Source: Castanea sativa (Eukaryota > Streptophyta > Magnoliopsida > Fagales > Fagaceae). Taken from it: 64,000 bases of DNA. Every line of letters starts with the position of its first letter. The stretch's first letter is position 1. The stretch covers positions 62,206,757 to 62,270,756 of the forward strand of contig NC_134023.1 in NCBI RefSeq assembly GCF_040712315.1, written 5' to 3'. Shown here piece after piece: positions 10,934 to 22,168 of the stretch. The notes under the pieces were generated by a model. That model searched no databases. It was given only the letters and a program-made list of their open reading frames with translations, and was not told where the DNA came from. Both the position numbers and the translations under genes were made by a program.

Positions 10934-13040
10934 TCACTCTCTATGTCCATGCATTAATACTTCCAATGTGTAGGGTGATGCATCATGACATGCATAATCC
11001 ACTTGTGCCTTTGCTTCCAGTTTATAGCATGTTTCTTTTACAAGTTTTGTTTTGTACTTGTTTTTGTTGATCTTACTTTACTTGTTCTGTTTTTTAGTGT
11101 GTTGAAAAAAAAAATTCAAAAACCCATAAAAATTGAAAGATCTCCAAAAAGTTTGATCGCTTGTGTTGTATTTATCACATGTGAGTTTGGCTTAGTACCT
11201 TCGTACTAATGGCGTAGTGCATTTACGAGTTTAGCTTGTTTTGTACGCACATCTATTTTTGTGGGAAAAACTTGAAATCTATGTGATTGTCGTAAATCGA
11301 TCTTCAAGCTTGTCATGAATGTTTAGTCAATAGTCTTGATGGTTTTAACACATGCATAGACTTGTTCTTATATATTTTCCCACATTTTTATGTTTTTGCT
11401 CTATAGCTCATCAAATGTAAAATCTCGAAAAGAGATATTGAGTTGCAAAAGCTGTAGCATAAACTAGTATTTAACTAGGAAAAAGGGAAAGCGACTTGTA
11501 CTGAAATGTATGGTGCCTCAAAAAGCCAAAGGCTTACTCTCAAAGTTGAAATATCAAAAATTTCAGGCACTGATCTCAAAATGAGATTTATTGCTCAAAA
11601 TCTATCAAATATTATGAATTGTAAAGAAGCCAAATGAAAAGCTTCAAAAATATGTAATCATTTTCTTGTGGGAGGTCATATATGCTCATTTCTATAATTG
11701 AGATAGACCACTTGACTTAGTACTAGTTGTGTATGACTTGATTGAATTGATCATTGAAACTTCACTCTAGACTAAGGACTATTCCACATTTGATACACAC
11801 ACACAGCACGCAAGTCTATTGTTCAATGGATACTTATTTCATTTGTGTGATTGTACATGCTCAAATGTGACGTGTATACTCAATTGCTTGTCGATCAAAC
11901 CCAAAAAGATTTTTGAGTATTTTATAATGTTTTTTAAAGTGTTTTTATGCTTTCATGTTTTGAGTTTTTGTTCAAATTGCATTTTTCATGATTTTCAACA
12001 AAAACTCCTTCAGAGGCATTTTCGCGAAAAGCTCACAACTAAGCTCTTCCCGCGAAAATGGGTTTAGACAAAATATTGAAAACACAAATTTCATATAGAA
12101 ACTTTCACAACTGTCTTGCAACTATTTCGCAAGTAAAGTCTTCCCGCGAAAAGTTTTGTGCTTCAAAGGCATTTTTCACAAGTAACTTCACGAGAAGCTA
12201 ACCCGTGAAAAACGTATGTTTTCAGTTTTAAAGGGCTGATGTAGACAATTTTTTCAAACTCAATTGTTTTCCCTCACTTCGCCTCCCTCAAGCCTCAAAC
12301 AACCCAAAACCTATTTTCACTCAAAAACTCAACAATTTTCAAGTGCAATTGCTTCAAAAATCCTCTCTAAGGTATGTTTTACTCAATCTTTTCTCCTTAT
12401 TTACTTAGATTATGCCTTAGATTCTAGGTTTTCTTAAGTTGGGTTCATTTTTGTAAAATGGTTGGGAACTTTAAATTTTGTGAAAAAATTTTCAATTTCT
12501 TGATTTGGCTTTGTCCCATTTGATCTTTTTGTGTTTGTGTTGGCCAATCATGGCATTTTAACATGTATTTAGGCAAGATTCACTCATGTTCATGCGTTCC
12601 CTACATGTTAGTTTTATAGGTGCATATCAAGTGTTTGATAAAACGCCAAAATGACATTTTGGTGTTGTTTTGGACTCCAATGAGTACCAAACTTTGGGGA
12701 TTACCATGATTGGACTTGGTTATCATGTTTTGATCATTGGTTGTGTGTTTTACACGCTTTGACCTATATGTGTTTTGTCATGCCTTATTTATGCATCACA
12801 TATGCACAGCACATGCATACTTGATGCACACACTTGTTCACTTATCATGTTTTGCATTTCAATCATGCTAGATCTATGTTATTACATGTTTAGCACTTAT
12901 AACATGATTTTATGACATTGTTTATGTTCCGTTTAGGACTTTGTAGTTGTTTTATGGACTAACTTGGTACCAATCAAGTTTTTGTTCTTGTGTTTGTGTT
13001 TTCGTACTTGTTTCTTTATGTTTTGTCTCTGCTTTTGCAA
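10934..13040 (+). other. Spacer between gag and second ORF of family A
   Basis: No protein coding seen. Three hairpin motifs of the type present in the LTR lie at 12017-12060 (perfect 10-bp arms cattttcgcg/cgcgaaaatg), 12121-12152 and 12171-12214. A TATA-like ttttaaaggg (12226-12235), a C/T-rich stretch and a donor-like site (ctctctaag|gtatg, 12371/12372) follow. The arrangement suggests an internal promoter and 5' leader intron for the downstream ORF. Confidence 0.55.
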
Positions 13041-14138
13041 ATGTCTCCCTTCAAGAAATCAGCTGTGTAAGGGAGTAGTAGCAAAGGGAAAGAACCCATG
13101 ATTGATCTTGATAGCTTTACCCCGAAGCTAAAAAGGACAAGATCATCAATAGGATTATATGATGTTGACAAGTTCAGATCATTCGCCGCATTTCAAGTCT
13201 ATGAGAAATATTTCAATGATGCCCTCTTGTTGGTTGAAAGGGCAGTTGAGCAAGCAACTCTTCTTGATACGAGCATTCCAAAATGGTTTGCTACCAAGGA
13301 TTGGAATTTCCTTCTATCAAGCATTAATAAACCGTACGAGAATATGGTGAAGGAATTCTATGGGAATGCAATTGTTGAGGGAGATGAGCTTAAATGTTGG
13401 GTTAGAGGAAAGAGCTTCACAGTGACACCCACTTATCTTGCTGACATACTGCGTATCAACCAGCCTATGCTTCCAAAGCCTCTAGTGTATGATGACTTAG
13501 ATCCCAAGTAGGATTTACTTTGGGAAACTCTAGGAGAGAACTTGGAATTCGCTTCCAATGGAAAAGAGGTAAGCGTTGCATCACTATCACCCGAATTGAG
13601 GCTGCTCACAACAATCATGCTCCATAAATTCTATCCTCTCTCAAGCACCGGTTATATGAATCTCAGACGGGCCTTATTTCTTTATGACTTGATCAATGAT
13701 GAAAAGATTGATATTTGCTCTCATATCTTCCACATCTTGAGCGAAACAGCTGAGAGGACTGCCTCAAGGAACTGCCTTCCCATTAGTTGCCTTATCTCAA
13801 AAATTCTGAAGCTCAAAGGCGTTCATCCGTTGGAAGATGAGAGACCATACCCATGGCCAAATCCAATCAGCGTCCGCACTCTTAATGCTAGCATTAGTCA
13901 CACCCGAAAGGGAACCAAGCAAGAGAGTCATGCTAATCATGCTAGTTCAAGCTCTATCTCTCATTCCTATAATGAGAAGTTAGACAACATCATGCTATCT
14001 ACCCATGACATCAGCACTAAGCTATTCGGACTTGCATCTATCATGCGCTCCCAACACATTCACTTCGATACAAAGTTCACATCTCTCCAAACCCAATTGG
14101 ATCAAATTCAAAGGAAGCTAGAGGAAGATGAAGACTAG
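13041..14138 (+). pseudogene. Second ORF: plant-transposon-protein domain relic
   Basis: The frame from ATG 13041 (MSPFKKSAV) runs 366 codons with two stops (TAA 13068, TAG 13509) and no frameshift. The segments around VREFY-like 'MVKEFYGNAIVEGDELKCWV' and 'RGKSFTVTPTYLADIL' match the pattern of the 'putative plant transposon protein' domain (Pfam PF20167 by recollection). The C-terminus is heptad-like (LQTQLDQIQRKLEEDED), suggesting a coiled coil. It sits where pol is normally found. Function is unknown. A spliced 5' leader is possible because the ATG is preceded by a pyrimidine-rich gcttttgcaa. Confidence 0.75.
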
Positions 14139-14149
14139 CTATTCCATGA

Positions 14150-14225
14150 CAAGAAGGGGGAGATGGTCCATGATAGGGGGAGTGTAATGATAGGGGGAGA
14201 AAGAGCTAGATTGAAGGGGGAGCAT
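14150..14225 (+). other. Four purine-rich GGGGGAG repeats
   Basis: Runs of five G at 14156, 14176, 14193 and 14216, each followed by AG, just after the second ORF stop. 'aagaagggggagat' resembles the polypurine block found after the last ORF in many plant copia-type elements. Loops of 12-18 nt are long for a standard quadruplex. Confidence 0.5.
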
Positions 14226-14840
14226 TGGAAATCAAAATCAAAAGCACACAAGCACAATATTTTGTCTCTTAGTTTTTATTTACATTGCTTTCTTTTAAAG
14301 CTTTTAAGTACTTTGGTTTAAAATTTTCAGTTTATATTCAATACCTTGTTTATTTTTATCTCTGCTTTTGTAGCTTTTTAAAGTACTTTTAGATTAATGC
14401 ATACATTATCTTTAGTACTACACACATGTGCCCTTGTTGGATCTTGTATCCCTAATGGTAAATACTTTGATGTTTTGCATTGGTTATGTGTTTGGACATG
14501 CAATTGATTATTGCATTGCTCTTAATTTCACTGTGTGTCTGGATGATCTTTTACTAGTTAAATGATCATTGTAGTCGTTCTTTAATGACTGTTCCTATAT
14601 GATCAAGTTATGCTTCATAGTTTATATATTGCTTATTACGTTGATTGCATTTTACTTGTTCCTATATGTACGTTGTGTCATAAGCCTAATAAAAGTTTTG
14701 TTTGTGTGTGAGTGTTTCAGGATACAGGTGTATACATCCAAGTGCTTCACAGCTTCTAAATTAGGTGTGAGTGAGTTTTGCCACTGTTCCCAAACTTGCA
14801 TCTAAGTCTAGAGTCTATTTTAGGGGTTTTGTCATGGAAT

Positions 14841-14855
14841 AGCCAAAGGGAAGAT
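14841..14855 (+). other. Polypurine tract of family A element
   Basis: agccaaagggaagat immediately upstream of the 3' LTR, the expected plus-strand priming site. Confidence 0.75.
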
Positions 14856-15858
14856 TGTAAAGTTGTGATTTACAACTATTTTGTGTTGGCTTTAATTCCG
14901 TGCCAAATTTGATTGCAATTTTGTTCAATCTTAAGTACCATGTATTTTATGTGGAATTTTTTTGTAAGGGTTGTGTGTGTGAGAGAGTGTGAAGACTCAA
15001 GGCAAATTGAAGATCAAAGGAGTTTTCGCAGGTAGCTCGCGAGAAGCCTTCCCGCGAAGTGAAGCCATGTGATCAGCACATGACTAGAATGAGAAGAGTC
15101 ATGACAAATGGTGACAGCTGGTTTTCGCGAGTATTTCGTGGGTAAGGCCTTCCCGCAAGATACCCACAAAACATTCTATTTTTTTATTTTGTTATATCTG
15201 ATACACCATGTCTCTACCCATACTATATATACCCACATTACCCATATATTGAGAGGAGTGCTTTTAGAGAGAAAACCCTAGCCACAACCCTGGAGAGACA
15301 AAGATTTTCATACTCACAATCATCTACAAAATCCATTATGGTTTTCCTCAACTCCTACCTCTCCATATCCAAATCCTTGAAAGGTTGATAGCCTAAACAC
15401 TTACAACACCCATTCTAAGTGTCAAGTGAGGTTTTGGTACTACTGGGAAGCATTGAAAGAAGCCAAGCGGATGTAATTGGGCGCATTGTAGGATCCGGAA
15501 AACTAGACAAGACACAATTCTAAGAAGCCTTGTTGGAGTAGGAGCTTGGAGGGCTTAAGTGCACTGGGCAGATTAGGCTTGGAGGGTAGCGGAAAGGTTT
15601 TTCGCCAAGTTCTGCGGTTTCCTCTTCGATAACACATCAACGTGTTATCTTATGTTTGCATTTCTCTTCCCTACTCTTTTAGCTTTCATTTTACTACTAT
15701 GATTTGATGAATATGGCTTGAAGTAGTTTTAATACTTGTTCGCTCGCATTTACTCTATTCCACACTTAGTTTAAGTTAAAGTAAAATCAACCGAGCCATA
15801 ATATTTTAATTTGGGGTATGAATAGCTTTTGTTATTTTAACACAAATCCGAGCTTTCA
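14856..15858 (+). repeat. 3' LTR of family A element
   Basis: Homologue of 7881-8940. Hairpin motif pairs at 15021-15060 and 15121-15172, at the same offset of about 165 bp. TATA-like ctatatatacc near 15224. Confidence 0.9.
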
Positions 15859-15863
15859 CTCAT

Positions 15864-16890
15864 AATATCATGCCACATAAGCTTTGCTCGCACCACAACT
15901 TTCCACGTCACCTCTCTTTTCTCTAAATTTTTTTAATGTTTTATTATATTAGAACTAGTTCAAAACCCGTGCATCGTATGTTGGTATCAAGTTTTGCATA
16001 AAAAGTATAATTAAATTATGTTGGTCTCAAACTGAAACAATAAACCTAGTTTCTATAGGATTCCAATCTTCACTATTTACATCAATAGGAATTAAGTAAG
16101 CAAGAAGATATTGAAGAGGATTCACAAAAATAAACATCTAAATAAACAAATATTTGCTATAATAAGTAAAAAAAAGTATATATTGTTAACCACAATAATT
16201 TTTTAATTAAAAAAATATAAATCAAGAACTAACAATAATAATAAAAAGTACTACATATATAGTTAAATAATTGAATGAAATAACATTTATAGTATATGGC
16301 AAATCCTTGTTGCTTATGGATTTGATTAAATGAACTTACCACTAATTTTGCCAATGAAATTCTACTTTAAGCCAACCCATGTATATACTACAGGAAGACT
16401 TAAAAAAAATGGTATGCATTTAACTAAAAGTTTTTGTAGTCCTCTCTATTTTCTACCATATATACCAAAATTATTTTTGCATCTAGATTATATGCCAAAT
16501 AATTTTGGCTAGAATCCTATAAATTGTTTAGATTTCTAAAATGGACAAATGCTCTTAGAATTCTCAATTAGCTCGAAGGTATCACAAACAGTTTGGTTCA
16601 ACTTGCTATGAATTTCTCAATTAGCTATAGGAGCATATCAAAAGTCATATCAACAAATTGGTCTTGATACCAAGTACCATAGCATCATTGACAACTTAAA
16701 ATTTAATATGAATATATTTGAATGCAATATGACTATTAGTGACTATGTACTATCGCATACCATTTGACATTTTCTATAACACAGCAAAAGAAGTAATCAT
16801 TATCTTAGAAGACAATCCTTACAATTAATGTGTAGCCCATTGTTAAGATTGAATATTATCTTCAATTTGGGGAATCCTAATATACCACTC

Positions 16891-16935
<45 letters not shown>

Positions 16936-17287
16936 TTGGAAGAGGAACAGAAAATAGAGTGGTGAGACTGTTGAGGTTAGATCGTCCATTTCCTTCTTCT
17001 TTTTTTAAGTGATTGTATATTTTCCTTGGCTATACATCTCCATTAGTTTACATAAGAAAATTGAATTAAGACTTGAAAAATGAGTAGGAACGTTGGTTTT
17101 GTCAAATGGGATCAGTGAATTTAGATTGCGAACTGTTGTTTGTAAAGAAATTGAAGAGTGTATGTAGTCTAAAGGGAAACTTGTACGGAGGAAGAGAGTT
17201 TCTAAGTGAGTCATGATCTTGGCTTTCAAGCTTCATATACACATGGGAGAGGAGAAAGAGAGTTTTTAACTTGTAAATGGGTTAGAG
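15864..17287. other. Intergenic, with (AG)n microsatellite
   Basis: No gene recognised. An uninterrupted (GA)n run occupies 16896-16932. The phrase 'aactagttcaaaacccgtgc' near 15950 resembles the end of a common plant short repeat but has no partner. Confidence 0.5.
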
Positions 17288-17292
17288 TCATG

Positions 17293-18706
17293 TGTTGGAA
17301 AATCTGGTTTTGTATCTCATACAAAACACATAGCGGAAGCAACAAACAAGGATTTATTTCATTCATGATTGATTACATGCACTATGCAAATTTCATAATT
17401 TAAGAACAAGGTAGCGTACCTTGATGTGGAGAAATTCAAAATAAAGATTAGAAGCACTTGGGAACACTTTTAATCTTCACTCCAATTCCACTTTATGCCC
17501 AAGATGTGTGGTCTCTCGATCAGTTTTCAAAGAGAGAATGAAAGTGTGTCTCACTCTCAATACACACCATTTCTTATATCACTCATAAAAATTCTGTATA
17601 TTTCTCCCTTTGTAACTAACTGATTATCTAATTGGGCTGGTCTATTGGGCCTTTTCAATTCGACTTTAGTGTGTGGCTTGGAGTGGAACCAAAAAGGACC
17701 AATAAGACACTAGCTCTAATGGGCCTTGGGTTTTTTTGTCAACTCTTGACAAATCCAAACTTTCCATTAATTATATTTAATACCACTATATAAATATAAT
17801 TGCATTCTAGGCCTTATTAATAAATTATATCCCAAGATTTTATTATACATGCAACCTCTTCATAAAATATTTGTAGTAATACAAAGTCATGAATGTAGAC
17901 TACCACTTTGTAAATTACTACATCTTATCCTTGAGTACCCGGTTTAATCCTTTAAAGTTATTCATCATATATTTATGAAATCCAATTTCATAAATATATA
18001 CTTTAGTAATTTCTTACCAAAATGGTTAGGCCTAACTCTTTGAATAACTAATCCCATTAAACTTATCTCAAGAGAATATTTTATATCTCTGTTAAGAAAC
18101 TATGAATTCCATCTTGAGAATATATGTTCCATCAACACTAAATGTGGCTGCCCAACATACTGAGATTTTGACCGTTACTTTAGATCTCATTCCTGATATA
18201 TCAAAGCAACCTACACTTCATGATTAGGTCCATTATTCTCTCAGGATTAAGAGTTCATGCAAATAGAAGTCATGAGATTTATTATTCATTTGACAGTCGT
18301 TAGGGGAATAATAAATCTCACAGCAGTCCAGTTCAATATGTCTTAACTCTTAAAACATATCAACTAGAAGTCTCCACTTCCATGATCAAGACAAATCATC
18401 TTAGTTGATACGTTATAGTCTTTGCAGATGAAATGCCCAATTTCATCATCGACTACAAACTATAAATTCTGAGTTTACAAAGAACTTGTGACTTATATCT
18501 TCTGTGACTAAATCACATAAATCACATACTATGCATCTCATGGACTATATGATAATGTCCAAATATTCATATTACCATTATTTTAGATAATAATAAAACA
18601 ACTTTATGAAACACAATATTAAGTCATACACAATGTCACACATAATGCCATACATAATATCATATATAGCATCATACAATAGGATTTAAGGGCACTAATC
18701 CTAACA
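17293..18706 (+). mobile_element. Solo LTR with intact target duplication
   Basis: 1414 bp starting TGTTGGAA and ending CCTAACA, flanked by tcatg on both sides (17288-17292 and 18707-18711). It has no internal coding. Short terminal tandem phrases (cataatgccatacataat) before the 3' end are typical of copia-type LTRs. A perfect 5-bp duplication around a lone LTR indicates recombination between the two LTRs of a full element. Strand follows the TG...CA polarity and is tentative. Confidence 0.85.
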
Positions 18707-18711
18707 TCATG

Positions 18712-19548
18712 GCTTTCATCTACACGTGAGAAAGGATCATGCTTAGGTCATAATATGTAAGAGAATAAGTGGGTTTAGGCTTTTTATAAGGTTTGGTATA
18801 ATTTTGTCTAATTTTCAACGGCAGTCATCTTTTAGATAACACATGTCAATTTCACTCAATTTTGCTCAAATTCACAAAATCCCCTATTTCTCAATAACAC
18901 ATATCAATTTCATCTTTTAGAACCCTAATTTCGAAATTTTTACTAAACCACAAAAATTTTGAAATTAAGCATGTGAATCATGTTAGTATGATGAATAGAC
19001 AAACACCCATAGTTCAGATTTTATCAAATAGTCCATAATCATCAAAAACCCCAAATTTTCAAAATTGTGAAAATCCCTAAAAAATCAATGAAAAATGTGT
19101 GAAAACTTGTAAAAAGATGAATAAGAAAGGACAAAAATGTCTTACCTTAATTGTACAATGAAAACCTTTGAATCTTTGACCAAGAAAACGACAAAAAAAA
19201 AAATTAGAGAGAAGGGATCGAGAGAGGAATCGAAGAGATAGACAAAAATAGCCTTTTGAAAAAGTTATATCTAATCTCTATTTCTTTTTAAAAAGCGAGA
19301 TCCGAGCGGTCAAGAGGAATCAGGCAAGAATTGAGTTTCACATGAAACTTTGCTCGACTAATCAAAAGGAATCGAGCAGGAATCAAAGAAACCTGAAACT
19401 TTTAAAAGAAAAAGCTGTTTTTCTTCTTCACATTTTGATTGGTCGAAAAATAAATCTGATAAGTTGAAATCTAAAGGAACAGAAAAATTTTCAAAAATTC
19501 TAAAAAATTTTTTGCAGAATCATTTGAAAAACTATTTGGATGATATGA
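18712..19548 (-). mobile_element. Left part of family B element B2 (spacer), split by B1
   Basis: The reverse complement is alignable to the B1 spacer at about 20390-21250, including a motif region (19297-19380), a TTTTTAAAAAG box (about 19288) and a donor-like ttaag|gtaaga (19145/19144). Homology carries on directly at 24887 after the inserted B1 element. The expected second ORF and 3' LTR of B2 are absent; the solo LTR at 17293 lies where they should be approached. Confidence 0.7.
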
Positions 19549-19920
19549 TGTACGTTTTTAGACCACTTAAAAACCAACTGTTTAACCTAGTTATTTAGCC
19601 AAGTGATTACTTAGGTAAATTATTCAAATCTAGGTTAACACAAGTAAATCATATCAAGTAAACAATGTGGAAAATAAAAAACACAATGATATGATAACCC
19701 AGAAAAACCAAACTGGTAAAAAACCTAGGGAGGATTTAACCTAGCTATCCTCAAGGTAAAACAAGATCCAGAATGAAAGAATTGAAATTTTACAATAGTG
19801 ACTTAGACCACTAACATCCTATTGCTACCTCGAGTAGAAAACTTACAACCACGACCACGTGACAGCTCTGAGTACATGGACTACTTCTTTCTCAAATCCA
19901 CAGCATCCACAAGTACGCCC
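19549..19920 (-). repeat. Truncated 3' LTR of B1
   Basis: Matches 24076-24447 closely (tgtacgtttttagacc start). Similarity stops abruptly at 'cacaagtacgccc', where it is joined to second-ORF sequence. The rest of the LTR, the polypurine tract and the ORF end are therefore deleted. Confidence 0.85.
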
Positions 19921-19925
19921 TACGA

Positions 19926-20240
19926 TCAGAACAGCCAGAGGAGGATGATCTACATCTAAAAGAGGAAACCAACCCTTACGATCAAAACTCATACGAATCT
20001 CAAGATCAACCTCATCTAAAATCACTTTCCTCTTAGACCACATCTTCCTATATACATTCAACTTCTCAAAGGTTTCCTGATTTTTCGGGCTAAGGAATCT
20101 ATCACTCTAGAAATCAAGAGTAGAAGAGGAGGTGGTTTTCTTATTGGCTCTAGTCTTCCTAATTATGATGCTAAGGGTAGGAAAGGAAAGACCAACTAGA
20201 CCAAAGAAAGAAAAACAAAGAAAACCAAGGGTAGTCTGCA
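19926..20240 (-). pseudogene. Second ORF of B1, truncated
   Basis: Minus-strand frame reads NQETFEKLNVYRKMWSKRKV then ILDEVDLEIRMSFDRKGWFP and LLDVDHPPLAVLIV, ending at the LTR fusion. An upstream in-frame stop lies near 20108. The Y-x-x-x-W/RK-V-x-L...GW-x-x-L pattern parallels the start of the family A second ORF (YEKYFNDALLLVERAVEQAT) and the plant-transposon-protein group. The C-terminal half is deleted. A possible acceptor (tctggtgcag) ends at about 20237, matching a donor-like site at 20778. Confidence 0.55.
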
Positions 20241-22140
20241 CCAGACAGGGTTAGAGAGAAAACAACAATAGAAAATATCATTCTATATGATGCATGAACT
20301 GAATGAACAAATGATGCATGCTCTAATGCATTGAAAACAGTTCAATTATACTTTAGAAACCAACAATTGACTTGAACAAAGAGTTTTAGTATAAAAAACC
20401 CCAAATTTTGAAGAACTTAATTTCAAAAAGTAACCTAAATTGAGCAATTAACCATCATACTAGTTAGGAAACATCATCTAATGAATTAATCAATCAATTA
20501 CACAAGTCAATTTTACCAATAACAGTCCAATTGAACAAAATTCCCAATTTCATGTAGTTTCAAGACCTAGAATTTCAAATTGATCTCAAACCACCAAATA
20601 ATCAAATTAATGCATGGGAAACATGTTTATAGCATTTAAGAACAAAAACCCAATGATTACTTTTGAAAGAAACCAACTTAAAAATCAAAAACCCCAAATT
20701 CCTATAGGTTCGAAAATTACACCTAAAATGCATGAAAAATATAAATAAAATGAAAAAGAAAGGATAATAAGGTCTTACAGGCACTTGAAGACAAAAACCT
20801 TTAAAAATTTTCTGAAGAAAACGACAAAAATTTGACTTGAAGTGGATCGGTCGAAGAAGAAGAGAGAAAGAGCTTTTTGAAAAAGTATGAATTGTGTGTT
20901 GAGCACGTGAGAAAAGCCTTTTAAAAAACTCTTTGATCAATTTTCGATCGGTCGAAAAAATAGATTCAATCGATCAAAGAACACCCTCAGTCAATCTAGC
21001 GCTAGTCGAGCACTAATTGAGCCAGGCGAATTGTAACCAAAATTTTTATCGCATTTTCGATCGGTCGAGCAACAAGTTCGATCAATCGAAAATCTTGAAA
21101 AATCAGTTTTTTGAAAAACAACACATTTTAATGCAGAAATTCCTCAAAACACATTGTGTTATGAATGAAATGCATGAATATGAAATGAAAAGTTTTTCAA
21201 AAACCCTTGAATTCAACCCAAATCTTCCAAAAACAAGATTTTCAATTAATTTGTCTTCAAAACACAAACATTAAAACATATTTTGCATTAGAATCTGGAC
21301 ACATTTAATCTAGGATGGCCACAACATGATCACACACAATATTATTTACTATGTTTAGTAAAGAGTGATTTGTGTAGTGTGTGCAACTAGCAAAAGCAAG
21401 AGATACATGTGAGATGATAAGTAAATAGAAATCAATCACATTTTCTATAGAATTCATCACATGAATTTGAAAGTGACTATCACCTAAAGAGTTACATCAT
21501 ATAACTCCTACATCTCCTAGAAAACAAGCTTGCAATCATGTAAGTTTTTTGATTTTGCCTCATAATGTACACACCAATTTTTATTTCAATTTGAATTTTT
21601 TATAGCCCAATAATGTATACACCAATTTTATTATATTTGAATTCATTATAACCGAGGCTGCACCTTATGTTCTTTTTGTGTATGTACTACACTTTCTTGA
21701 GTACAAAATCTTACGATATGCACTAAAGTGTTCATGATTGACTAGTAAATAGTGGTGAGATAGTTATTTATGCATTTCTCTTATGATTTTTTAGTTCTTA
21801 CAATCAAAAGCACATGACTTCAAAATTAAGATCATGTGATCTAAAACTATAAATAACTCCCACACAACATGCACAACATAGTCAAAACTAGTAAAGTGCA
21901 ATAAAATAAGCTCATCCATGCTAAACAAAGGACATAAACATGTTATCTAAAAATAATATGGCTAGCCTTGATTTCATGTCCAAAAAAAATAATGCAAAAC
22001 ACATTTTTCCTTTTTTTTATTTTGAAAAAAAAAAACAAAAACAACCTAACATGAAATGCATGAATGTTATGCAATGCAAATCCTAAAAATAAAAATAAAC
22101 CAAAACAACAAAAGAAGAATGGTCACAAAGAATAGAGAGA
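20241..22140 (-). other. Spacer of B1 between gag and second ORF
   Basis: Non-coding. In sense order it has self-complementary motifs 21094-21051 and 20981-20940 (ttttcgatcggtcga / tcgatcaatcgaaaa type), a ttttttaaaagg box (20929-20916), a CT-rich leader and a donor-like cct|gtaaga (20778/20777). The same order is seen in the family A spacer and in the B2 fragment. Confidence 0.55.
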
Positions 22141-22168
22141 TGAAGCACAAGGACTATGTCAAAAAGAC

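Larger units (their letters stand above)
7881..15858 (+). mobile_element. Complete non-autonomous LTR retrotransposon, family A
   Basis: LTRs at 7881-8940 and 14856-15858 both start TGTAAAG and end CTTTCA. A primer-binding site follows the 5' LTR and a polypurine tract precedes the 3' LTR. Flanks are ctcct (7876-7880) and ctcat (15859-15863), a 5-bp target duplication with one change. The interior (5.9 kb) holds a copia-style gag relic, a long spacer and a second ORF of the plant-transposon-protein type. No protease, integrase, RT or RNase H is detectable, so it must have moved with enzymes from elsewhere. LTR divergence and stops in both ORFs show it is old. Confidence 0.9.

Noticed and set aside
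14150..14225. G-quadruplex
   Set aside because: Loops of 12-18 nt are longer than the usual limit. Described only as repeated purine blocks.
20602..20940. 112-codon minus-strand frame
   Set aside because: It lies in the family B leader/intron region and has Phe/Lys-rich low-complexity content.
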